Source: Amyelois transitella
Taxonomy: Eukaryota > Arthropoda > Insecta > Lepidoptera > Pyralidae
Reading direction: 5' to 3'
Assembly (NCBI RefSeq): GCF_032362555.1
Contig: NC_083518.1
Coordinates: 10,366,501-10,430,500, forward strand
DNA: 64,000 nt
Shown: one piece after another, positions 20,343 to 30,183 of the stretch
Layout of the letters: every line of letters begins with the position of its first letter
Position numbering within the stretch: the first letter of the stretch is position 1
The notes under the pieces: generated by a model
Told to the model about the DNA's origin: nothing
The model's input: only the letters and a program-made list of their open reading frames with translations
Database searches by the model: none
Position numbers and translations under genes: made by a program

Positions 20343-23196
20343 CAAATTAAACATATTTTATCAGAATGCTCGCGGATTGAGGACTAAAACCTTGGAAATT
20401 AGACATAACTTACTATGCAATGACTACGATCTAATTATCATTACTGAGTCTTGGTTACACGATGGCATTTTTGATGGCGAAATTTGTGATGATAGGTATG
20501 ATGTGTTCCGACTCGATCGCGACTTGGATATCACTAGGAAGAAGTCCGGTGGTGGTGCGCTCATACTGGCGCGTCGCTCCCTCGGCGCGGAGCGCAGGGA
20601 CTTCTCGTCGGCCACAGCCACCGAGCTGCTGTGGGTGAGCGTGCCGGCACGCTCGTGCGGCGCTTTGTTCGACTTACACATTTGCGCCGCCTACATACCT
20701 CCTGACGGTCGGCTCCCATCTGATATTAAAATATTTGTTCAAAGTGTCACACAGACTATGACGGATCATTTTAGGGATTATTATTTGTTAGTCGGCGATT
20801 TCAATTTATTTTGTATAGATTGGGAAAACGGTCAGCCTAATTTTTTGCGTCGAGGGTCATTAGAATTACAAAACGCTGCAACTTATTTAGTTGAGGAACT
20901 GCAACTTTTGGGATTGACTCAATATAATTTTATTAAAAATAAATTTAACAATACATTGGATCTAGCGTTCTCCAATCTTCCACTTTCGGTGACTCGCTGC
21001 CCCACTCCATTGGTAAAGGAGGACCCAGCGCATCCTACCTTTGTTTTGGAAATGTTGGACATCAGCATACGACCTCTGACTGAAGCATCTGTTCCAAGAC
21101 GTAACTTTAGAAGGGCTGATTACAAGTCAATATATAACTATTTTTCAAATGTTGATTGGATTTCGTTATTAAATACAAGTAATAACTCTTTAGATGAGGC
21201 TGTTGACAATTTCTATGCTGAAATAAATTATTGTGTCAACCATTTTGTTCCATTAGTTTATAAACATATACATCGCTCTTATCCAAACTGGTATACGTCA
21301 GCTCTTATTAAAATAATTAAAGAAAAACATAAAACTCATGCTAGATGGAAAAGATACGGAAACAGACTCGATTACGATGAATTTTCTTTATTACGTAAGC
21401 GTGAGCACCGTGTCCAACGGGAATGTTTTAAACAATATACTTCACGTTGTGAAAGTAGCATTAAAGATAATCCTAAGAGCTTTTGGGCATATGCTAAGTC
21501 TATTCGAGGATGTTCTAATTACCCAAAAACTCTAACTTTAGATGGAATGAAATATTCGGAAGGAAATGAGATATGTAACGCGTTTAATGAGTTCTTTAAA
21601 AGTGTTTTTGGAACTCCCTCTAGCAGAACCACTGTCTCTGAAGATCGTTTTGACGGTATAGATGTAATTTCTAAAGTACATATCACACCAGACGAGGTTG
21701 TGAAGTTGTTGGAACATTTGGATATTAACAAAGGGTCAGGAGGCGACGGGATTCCCCCATTTTTCTGGAAATCTTGTGCACAAATTTTAGCAGTTCCTAT
21801 TACCATCGTATTTAATCGTTCTGTCGATGAAGGTGTCTTTCCTACAAAATGGAAGGCGGCACACATTATACCTATCCATAAAAAAGGCTCTAAGTCTAAA
21901 ATAGAAAATTATAGAGGAATATCTATTCTCAATCCACTGGCGAAGATGCTCGAGCTCATCGTCTATAATTCTTTATACAATACTATTTCACAATCGTTGC
22001 CAAATAATCAGCATGGATTTTTAAAAAAAAGATCGACGGTCACCAACTTGGCTTGCTTTACTAATTTTATGTTGACTAACATGGACGGCGGAGGGCAGGT
22101 TGACGTTATCTACACGGACATGGAAAAAGCCTTTGACCGTGTGGATCATGTCATCTTGTTGGAAAAGTTACAACGCCTGGGTATCCATGGTAGTCTACTA
22201 AGATGGGTGGAATCTTATTTGGCAAACCGCTCGCAGGCGGTAGTGATCGGAGGATACCGTTCAGATTTCATTACAGTAGTTTCAGGTGTCCCTCAGGGCT
22301 CACATTTAGGTCCATTACTGTACAACGCCTATTTGTACGACATTGGGGAATGCTTTAAACATTCAAAATATCTGATGTACGCAGACGATACGAAAATTTA
22401 TTGTAAAGTAACCAATATTTTGGATTGTCAATCGATGCAGAGAGATCTTGACAATCTTCTAAAGTATTATATAGACAATAAACTTACTGTCAATGTAAAG
22501 AAATGTCAATGCATCAGCTTTACCCGTAAAAGTAAACCTTTCATATTCAATTATAGCTTCAACGGAGTAGTTATAGACAAAACTAAACTTGCTCGAGATT
22601 TGGGAGTAATTTTTGATAATAAAATGATTCTCTGCGATCATATAAATCATATTAAGAACAAAGCTTTTAGAAATCTCGGTTTTGTTTTGCGCATTTGTAA
22701 TTCGTTCTCTCAATTATCTTCCATAAAAGTTATTTATTTTGCGTATGTCAGAAGCATACTTGAATATGCATGTCCTATTTGGTCTCCCTTCTATAATATT
22801 TACATTAATCAATTAGAACGTATCCAAAAAACATTTGTTAATCATCTTAATTATCGTGCCCGCAGACCCTACGAATCATACGAAGACAGTTGCCGCGCGC
22901 ATGGTTTGCTTACCCTAGCCCAGCGACGTACTATTGCCGATATGTGTATTTTATATGACATAGTAAACGGTCGACTGGATTGTCCTGATTTGATTGCCAA
23001 CATTTTTTACCGAACCCCATTGACTCGGACGCGTCAGACCACCCTTTTCCATTCTCCGGCGTTTAAAACTAAATACGCAAAAAATGTGATTACAGCGCGA
23101 ATTGTGAGAACATATAATTCTACATTTCATGATATCGACCCATTTGCAGGCACCAGAGCTAAATTTAAAAAACAAATATTGGAGGCAATTAAGTGA
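20317..23196 (+). CDS. LINE ORF2: endonuclease-reverse transcriptase
   Basis: About 955-960 aa. N-terminal apurinic-like endonuclease with NARGLR, TESWL and GDFNLF motifs; the final His motif is atypical (DPAHPTF in place of SDH). Reverse transcriptase follows with MEKAFDRVDH, GVPQGSHLGPLLY and the catalytic YADD, then a thumb/C-terminal region with LERIQKTFVNHL. It nicks the target and primes cDNA synthesis on it. The frame opens after a stop at 20314-20316 with TAT, and no ATG occurs until about 140 codons in, well inside the endonuclease. Initiation must therefore be non-AUG (a GTG sits at 20332), by coupling to the upstream frame, or by frameshift. The frame is intact throughout. Confidence 0.9.
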   Translation, partial: YLYLTVLDNKLNIFYQNARGLRTKTLEIRHNLLCNDYDLIIITESWLHDGIFDGEICDDRYDVFRLDRDLDITRKKSGGGALILARRSLGAERRDFSSATATELLWVSVPARSCGALFDLHICAAYIPPDGRLPSDIKIFVQSVTQTMTDHFRDYYLLVGDFNLFCIDWENGQPNFLRRGSLELQNAATYLVEELQLLGLTQYNFIKNKFNNTLDLAFSNLPLSVTRCPTPLVKEDPAHPTFVLEMLDISIRPLTEASVPRRNFRRADYKSIYNYFSNVDWISLLNTSNNSLDEAVDNFYAEINYCVNHFVPLVYKHIHRSYPNWYTSALIKIIKEKHKTHARWKRYGNRLDYDEFSLLRKREHRVQRECFKQYTSRCESSIKDNPKSFWAYAKSIRGCSNYPKTLTLDGMKYSEGNEICNAFNEFFKSVFGTPSSRTTVSEDRFDGIDVISKVHITPDEVVKLLEHLDINKGSGGDGIPPFFWKSCAQILAVPITIVFNRSVDEGVFPTKWKAAHIIPIHKKGSKSKIENYRGISILNPLAKMLELIVYNSLYNTISQSLPNNQHGFLKKRSTVTNLACFTNFMLTNMDGGGQVDVIYTDMEKAFDRVDHVILLEKLQRLGIHGSLLRWVESYLANRSQAVVIGGYRSDFITVVSGVPQGSHLGPLLYNAYLYDIGECFKHSKYLMYADDTKIYCKVTNILDCQSMQRDLDNLLKYYIDNKLTVNVKKCQCISFTRKSKPFIFNYSFNGVVIDKTKLARDLGVIFDNKMILCDHINHIKNKAFRNLGFVLRICNSFSQLSSIKVIYFAYVRSILEYACPIWSPFYNIYINQLERIQKTFVNHLNYRARRPYESYEDSCRAHGLLTLAQRRTIADMCILYDIVNGRLDCPDLIANIFYRTPLTRTRQTTLFHSPAFKTKYAKNVITARIVRTYNSTFHDIDPFAGTRAKFKKQILEAIK

Positions 23197-23811
23197 CAGT
23201 ATCATTATAAATACGTTAAAATTATGTGTGTGTACATATATGTATAACATATAGCATACATATATGTATAACTGTATTTTTATTTTTTAATATCTCTTTA
23301 TAATATTAGTATATATGGATTATTTACTCGATTCCACTCCATTAAATTTTTATGAGTATTTATTAATCTAAACACTTCAAACCACTCATTCCACAGATTG
23401 CCATTCTAATTAGGTTAAATTTAACCTTTTTATTCACACCTAAATTTAGAGACTTAAAACATACTTGCGTCTTGATTAAGCGATTAGTACTTTATTCATC
23501 AGTAACTTTTGACTTTATTACAGTAATAGTAAGAGAAACCTGTCATTGGCCTTATAATAGTATAAGATTAATATTGTATTAATATTTAATGTATACGCTG
23601 TTGGTTTCTTTAATAAAATAAAATAAAAATAAAATTAAAAAATGTGACCATTAGTGCCGGGAACTACACGATTTACCTGACTTCTCCGTTCCCGAATCTT
23701 GGTCAAAGAGCGACCCTGGGCTCTTCTCCAATAGGGCGCAACCGGGACTAGCGCTAAGATAATGCTGATCACATAAATATTATCTAGCTTTAAATTAGAT
23801 GTAAATTTTTA

Positions 23812-24083
23812 GTGCAGTGTGGTTCCCGGCACCAATACAAAAAAGAATAGGACCACTCCATCTCTTTCCCATGGATGTCGTAAAAGGCGACTAAGGGATA
23901 GGCTTACAAACTTGGGTTTCTTTTTTAGGCGATGGGCTAGCAACATGTCACTATTTGAATCTCAATTGTATCATTAAGCTAAACAGCTGAACGGGGCCTA
24001 TCAGTCTTTTCAAGACTGTTGGCTCTGTCTACCCCGTAAGGGATAAAGACGTGATCATATGTATGTACATACATACATATGTA
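23812..24083 (+). repeat. SINE-A copy
   Basis: Complete; its tail turns into a short palindrome of TATGTACATACATA. Confidence 0.75.
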
Positions 24084-25133
24084 CCTATGTAAATTTTTGC
24101 TTAAAAACTTAATTAAACTCTGCAATTGCATAGCTAAAGCGCTGAATCCGCTTATCACTTCATCTCGAGATCGGACGTAGGCGCCATGCGCCATCGGCAG
24201 TAAACACAAAAAGCGATTAATTGAAAAACTTGTCCGAAATACAACTAACGGGAGTCCATTGGGCTACTGCACCGGGTCAATGACCTTAGGGCAACAGGTT
24301 ACAACGCTATGCAATTTATGTAATTGTTCAGCTGTCAACTGATAAGGGCGTACGCCTAAACTGGTCAGAGACATAGATGTGACTAGATACTACCAGCGGA
24401 GTTATTCACGAACGTTAAGAAGGCATTGACTTGTCTTCCCTCTATCCTAAATGTGTTAATAAAAAGATATATAAGGAGAGAAGATAAGAAATAGATCAAC
24501 TTTCGTGAGAATAGATCAAAATAAAGATAGGTACGTAACGTGCGCATTTAGTATCAACCTGTATCATTTATAAATAGTATAATGCAACACGAAAGTTTAA
24601 AATCAGTTACAGTATAATTATCCTTCTTATTTGGTTGAGAACGAAGAGATTCCTTGGACATAAATTTGCCTTACAATTTACCAATAAACAAGCAGAATCT
24701 AGCTATAATTATGTCTGGTAACGTTTGTTTGCAAAAATGAGTTAAAATAGTAATAATTATTAGGTAAGTATTGGCAATTGGATAATAATAGGCGATAAGG
24801 CAATTGTTATGCTATTGTAAAATAAAATAAAATTAACATTCTAATAGTAATCATTTTTACCTATAATTTCATTTACAGTTGGAGTCGCATTAGTTAAGTC
24901 ACGGAATCACTAAAAAACCACGTTCAACTGGGAGGCTTAATGATGGAATTGACTTCATGGAATGGAATATTCAAAATTACGTTTGATATCCTCTGGTTGA
25001 CTTTTACAATCTGCACGGTTCGAGTAGCAATGAGTGAACTCGTTTTTTCGCTGTCATACTATGTAGCATGAGAGCTGTATATCTTTTTATACACAGCCAT
25101 TAATTTTATATTTAAGATACATAGATTTGTAGG

Positions 25134-25226
25134 AAGTATGCAGGGATCGTGGCAAGTGGAAAGAGGTAGTCTCTGCCTACCCCTCCGGGAAAGAGGCGTG
25201 AGTTTATGTATGTATGTATGTAGATT
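25134..25226 (+). repeat. RTE 3' fragment
   Basis: The last ~25 codons plus terminal hairpin and tail. Confidence 0.7.
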
Positions 25227-25349
25227 TGTCGAGGATTCTTGTGACCAGAGTCAGTTGCCAGTCTTCTGGGCACTTTACCTCGGGACTCCGCACTGACAGG
25301 ACTTGCATTTTTGTAAATTACTGTTAGTTTTATATTAAGGTGTATTTGA

Positions 25350-25569
25350 TACATACATACATATGGTCACGTCTGTATCCCTAGCGGGGTAGACAGATAC
25401 AATAGTCTTGAAAAGACTGAATGGCCAGGTTCAGCTATTTGGCCTAATGATAGAATTGAGATTCAAATAGTGACAGGTTGCTAGCCCGCCGCCTAAAAAA
25501 GAATCCCAAGTTTGTAAGCCAATCCCTTAGTCGCCTTTTACGACATCCATGGGAAAGAGATGGAGTGGT
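25350..25569 (-). repeat. SINE-A lacking its head
   Basis: Stops at 'gagatggagtgg', missing about 45 bases of the 5' end. Confidence 0.7.
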
Positions 25570-25854
25570 AAAATACAAAATTTAAAAAAAATCAGTTGGC
25601 CATTACCTATTTGTTTTATTAAGGTTTAATTATGAAATATATAAGATACAAAAGACATAAACGCGTGCAGAAAATTATCTTGCAAAATAGTTACGCCGTT
25701 GGAAACCATTTTGTTTGTATTTCACACTGAATGAAGCTTTTACTGCTAAATTCTAGTTAACTTACTGAGGCGTGAAATCAAGTTCAAGTTCTGGGCCAAG
25801 TTCAGCGTTGCGATGTTTTTGCATTTTTTTTTTAATCTTGTTATGGAATTCTAA

Positions 25855-25925
25855 AAGTCGGTTGTCGAACGGTTAAGGTACCAGAATAAAAAGCGTGATG
25901 CACAGGTTCAGATCCGGGATATTGT
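25855..25925 (+). repeat. Second tRNA-like SINE family, partial
   Basis: 'gcgtgatgcacaggttcagatcc' has a B-box-like core; related to 35880-35990. Confidence 0.45.
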
Positions 25926-26102
25926 AAGTTTTAATTAGGATTTCTGTTTTTGATGAACATATTCATCATTGAGTGTTATTCTTTTCTTCCCCGGGAAACC
26001 CAGTCCTTCAACCTTAAATCGAAAGGCTTTTTTGTGAGATATTTCTTAGCTCTTTTTTGCGTCACTCTCCCTAATTGTCCTGGTGTTAATCCCGGTCGCT
26101 TG

Positions 26103-26300
26103 CATACATACATTAATCACGCCTATGCGGGTTAGACAGAGCCAACAGTCTCGAAATCTCTGATAGGCCAAGTTCTGTTTGGCTTTTTGAATAGAATTGA
26201 AATTCAAATAGTGACTGGTTGCTAGACCGTCGCCTAAAGGAAGAATCCAAGTTATAAGCCAACTTTAGTCGCCTTTTACGACGTCCATGGAGAATAGATG
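26103..26300 (-). repeat. SINE-A copy, diverged, head missing
   Basis: 'gggttagacagagccaacag' through 'cgacgtccatgg'. Confidence 0.6.
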
Positions 26301-26344
26301 GATAGATGGATTATAGACATAAAACTGAAATTAATAAAAATCTC

Positions 26345-26512
26345 CTTGATGAACAGTCAAGAGTACCCGAAACCGCCGAGCTTGCTTGATGAGAGTTATA
26401 AATGTGGATGAAGCGACAGAAGTATGCAGGGATCATGGCAGGTAGAAAGATGTAGACTCTGCCTAGTCCTCCGGCAAAAAGGGGTTATTTTATGTATGTA
26501 TGAATGTATAAA
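26345..26512 (+). repeat. RTE 3' fragment
   Basis: 'cagtcaagagtacccgaaaccgccgagcttg' to the tail, with several changes. Confidence 0.65.
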
Positions 26513-26522
26513 TAGTCAAATG

Positions 26523-26712
26523 AGCCGTGTGGTTCCCGGCACCAATTCGATTCTTCTTTTAGGCGATGGGCTAGCAACCTATCACTATTTAAATCTCAAT
26601 TCTATCTGAAAGCCAAATAGCTGAACGTAGCGTATCAGTCTTTTCAAGACTGTTGGCTCAGTCTACCCCGCGAAGGATATAGACATGATTATATGTATGT
26701 ATGTATGTATGA
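26523..26712 (+). repeat. SINE-A with internal deletion
   Basis: Head hairpin joined straight to 'gattcttcttttaggcgatgggc'; about 75 bases missing. Confidence 0.7.
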
Positions 26713-26977
26713 GCCTGTCGTAACGGTGACCATCCTCCACCCACTTACACATAATCTTGGTTTCCAGTTATTCCAAATATTAGCATTTCACAGACTCGCG
26801 CGCAACGCGTACATTTGAATACATCTATCTAAACTAATATTAATTAAAATCGCATACTCTTTAACCTGATTGGGAGTCGTTGACCAGGTTTTGGTCATTT
26901 TGTTGGCGGAAGCAAGACATTTGAAAGAGAAAAATAATTATTGGCAGTAACATGGTATAAATATAGGTAAATATATT

Positions 26978-27205
26978 CGGGACAAATTACACAGATTGAG
27001 TTAGCCTCGAAGTAAGTTCGAAACTTGTATTACGAGATACTAACTCAACGATACTATATTTTATAAAAAATATTTATATAGATAAACATCCAAGACCCAG
27101 GCCAGTCAGAGAAAGTTCGTTTCTCATCATGCCCTGGCCGGGATTCGAACCCGGGACCTCCGGTGACACAGACAAGCGCACTACCGCTGCGCCACAGAGG
27201 CCGGT
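26978..27205 (-). repeat. SINE-B copy
   Basis: Complete tRNA-like head at the right end, body to the left. Confidence 0.75.
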
Positions 27206-27264
27206 ATGCTGTGTTGAGTTCGACATTACTTGACTTTTCGATTAACTTGACGAAATACTCGTAT

Positions 27265-27440
27265 TGAAATAATTAATTTTACATTCATTCATGTTTTTTT
27301 ATGTAGACAATGTGTTTTTTTTAAATTGACGACCGGTAAAAATGCTGCAGTGTAGTTTGTTCCGCCGCTTCTACACATGCGCTTTGGAAGCGGTAGTGAT
27401 AACCTTGTATCCAATTTTATAAATGAATCTATTCAATTCT
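27265..27440 (+). repeat. LINE-tail family E fragment
   Basis: 'aatgctgcagtgtagtttgttccgccgcttc' and 'ttggaagcggtag' through 'ttgtatccaatttt'. Confidence 0.55.
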
Positions 27441-28038
27441 CTTCTTACATAACCTTACCTAACCTAACCTTAACTAAAAATAGAATGAAATGCTTTTTCA
27501 CAATATCAAAGTCATGTGGGAAAAATAAAAGTGATCTTTGGAACTTAGCAAGGATGTGATTCCCGAAAATCCTGTCTTGATGAATGCCTATTACGTAGGT
27601 CATCATCCACTCCTGACCTTTGTACCTTTTCTAGTCAAGGATCATGCGCCCAGAGTGAGTAGGCCAAGTACGTAAAAGAGAGTTTGTACAAAAATAACAT
27701 TTTTAAATATATGCATTCTTCGTTGACATTGCATCAGGCGGCTGTAACATTTCCAAAAACAAATAATTTCGCTTTTCTCGTGACGTAACTCCAGCTTTCG
27801 TGATTATCGAGATGCTAATACCTCCAGTCGGGGTCAGGAGTCGCGAAGAAAGTCTATTGTGAACGTGAAAGTCGGCTAAGGACACGGCTGCCAATAACAG
27901 ATTGATTTGTATACTGTAACGTGTAAATTTTTGTGGGTACTGACGTCACAATTTACTAAAATATGTACGCCGCTTTTGATACCACGTGTCATTTACAAAC
28001 AGTCTCGCTATTTCTCTGTTCAATAAGAAACGACTGGT

Positions 28039-28292
28039 ACCGTGTGGTTCCCGGCACCAATTGAAAAAAAAATAGGAATTCTCCATCTATTTCCCATTGA
28101 TGTCGTAAAAGGCAAATAAGGGATAGGCTTATAAACTTGGGTTTCTTTTAGGGGACGGGCTAGCAACGTGTCACTATTTGAATCTCAATTTTATCATTAA
28201 GCCAAACAGCTGATCGTGGTATATTGGTCTTCTAGAGACTGTTGGCTCTGTCTACCCTGCAAGGGATATAGATGTAATTTTATGTATGTATA
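28039..28292 (+). repeat. SINE-A copy
   Basis: Complete, moderately diverged. Confidence 0.7.
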
Positions 28293-28762
28293 AGAGACGG
28301 CAAGCGACTAGTTTTCTTTGAGTAAAATTTTGTTGATGGCGCGTGGCGGGGTACTTTATTTTTAAGAAGAAAACCGTGTTTCTTATATATAATGTTTTTG
28401 TAACACATAAGGCTCTTGTAGATGGAAATAAAATGTTTGTAGGTCATATCAACATTTCTCATAGAAAACGGATATCATAACTCAACCTCAGAAGTCAGCA
28501 AATGTGAGAATCATTCAAATATTTATTTACACTGAGTTCGAAAGAGAAGCCGCTACTTGATCACTTTGATTAATTGTAGTTTATATGTATCTGTTTAATT
28601 GGTCTTAATAGCGCCGAAACTGGACATTTTTATCAGCAATCAGCGTTCGCATGATTTTCTTGTTACTAGTTTTTATGGTTTAACGGAATTTTTAGAGTTG
28701 TTAAAGAACAGATGGTTTAATGTGATCCTTAAAATTTTAAAGTGGTAAATTGGCACACTCTT

Positions 28763-29043
28763 TACACGTCTACATACATTACGAGGGTAACAGAACCAAT
28801 AGTCACAGGGCTTATCTAAATGCAACGTTGTCCTGGATGCCATGAGATTCAAATATAGTGACAGGTTGCTAGCCCATTATATTAATAATCCTGGTCATAA
28901 AGACTTTCTTTTGATTGGTGTTTTCGATCAGTAAATTTGTTCCTTTCCTACGAGACCAGCCTTGAGGCATGAAACGCCTTTTACGATATCCACGGGAAAA
29001 AGATTAGAGGAATCCCATTTAAAAGTGCTGATAATCACACGGC
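28763..29043 (-). repeat. SINE-A relic
   Basis: Old copy split by extra sequence around 28885-28970. Confidence 0.45.
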
Positions 29044-29443
29044 TGCACGGTTTCGCAATAACAATTGCAAAGTTAATAAAATTTTACTTTGCTTAAATAA
29101 TTTTGTTTCTTGTTCAGTTCTCAGCGGGACACGTAAACGTTAGGGACCTACTTATATCGAATAATAAGCAAAAACATTCTTTGGTGAACTATTCAGACTT
29201 AAGTTAAACCTCAGTGCAGTGATAAAAATAATCTCTCTCAGCAAATCACTTGAGTCTAGAAATTACCGCAGCAAATTATCCGCTTACGAACCTGGGCGAA
29301 CCTTAACAGTAATTTGCGAAGACACCTGCAGCGCAAACACTGATAATGACAGATACATTTAGCGCGAAACACAGATTATGGAATACTGAGAGAACAGAAA
29401 TATTCTAAAAGAAAAATAAACGTAGTGGATTAAAAAAAATGCC

Positions 29444-29706
29444 GTGCCGTGTGGTTCCCGGCACCAATAAAAAAAAGAGTAGGACCACTCTATCTCGTTC
29501 CCATGAATGTCGTAAAAAGGGACTATGGGATAGGCTTTTAAACTTAGGATTCTTCTTTTAGCCGATGGGCTAGCAACCCGTCACTATTTGAATCTCAATT
29601 CTATCATTAAGCCAAATAGCTGAACGTGGCCTATCAGTCTTTTCAAGACTGTTGCCTCTGCCTACCCCGTAAGGGACAGAGACGTGATCATATGTATGTA
29701 TGTATA
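29444..29706 (+). repeat. SINE-A copy
   Basis: Complete, about 420 bases upstream of the secreted-protein TATA box. Confidence 0.75.
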
Positions 29707-30134
29707 AAAAAAAAGAGCAAGAGCAAGATTCTAAGATCACGGTGCAATCCGGGCTGCTCTCCAGGAATGTGAGCGGGATTTACACCAGGAAGAACAAGGA
29801 TGAAATATTCTGATGAAATATTTAGTAATGTTTTACTATTATATTATTACATTCGAGTTTAATACCTGTATTATTGAAAATAGTTAATGCAACGCGAAAG
29901 TTTAAAATCCGGAATCCGCTGACTGACTGATTGTGTATCATCATGTGCACGAACTTCTATGCCTAGTCTAGTCCCAAAAATTCTAATAGGATTTTTAAGT
30001 GAAACACAAATACGGTACTTAATAAAAAGGAACTCTTTTGATATGGTAGATTGCACACAGTGCCGCATCTGTAACAACATTTAATTTACCTCAACCGGCA
30101 TACTGCGCAGGCGCCGGCACCGTTACCCGCTTCG

Positions 30135-30140
30135 TATAAA
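30135..30140 (+). promoter_or_regulatory. TATA box of the secreted-protein gene
   Basis: TATAAA lies 28-30 bases upstream of an initiator-like GCAGTCC (30163-30169) and 44 bases before the ATG at 30184. This is the spacing of a focused arthropod core promoter, and it supports this start codon with a very short 5' UTR. Confidence 0.65.
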
Positions 30141-30183
30141 TGAGAGTCCCCACCCGCTGCCCGCAGTCCACCTCCCGCAGACC

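Larger units (their letters stand above)
18340..23641 (+). mobile_element. Full-length LINE (Jockey/CR1-type superfamily) with ORF1, middle ORF and ORF2
   Basis: A complete-looking non-LTR retrotransposon of about 5.3 kb. A GC-richer 5' UTR (roughly 18340-18540) precedes ORF1 (18541-19497), then comes an open middle frame (19365-20342), ORF2 with endonuclease and reverse transcriptase (to 23196), a short AT-rich 3' UTR and a terminal A-rich tail of AAAAT-like units (23610-23641). No frame is broken, so the insertion is young. The exact 5' end and a target-site duplication could not be fixed. The clade within the superfamily is not resolved by eye. Confidence 0.88.
23642..30130. other. Repeat-dominated spacer without recognised genes
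   Basis: Between the LINE and the secreted-protein gene I see only dispersed repeats (listed separately) and unassigned AT-rich DNA (for example 24086-24900, 27450-28030, 28300-28760, 29050-29440). The piece 24583-24610 (aacacgaaagtttaaaat) recurs at 16858 and 29890 as part of another short dispersed repeat. No exon with convincing splice borders was found. Confidence 0.4.

Noticed and set aside
18340-23641. Retrovirus or baculovirus-derived gene because ORF1 resembles FP25K
   Set aside because: FP25K-like domains are common in insect LINE ORF1 proteins, and the neighbouring endonuclease-RT and A-rich tail make it a LINE.
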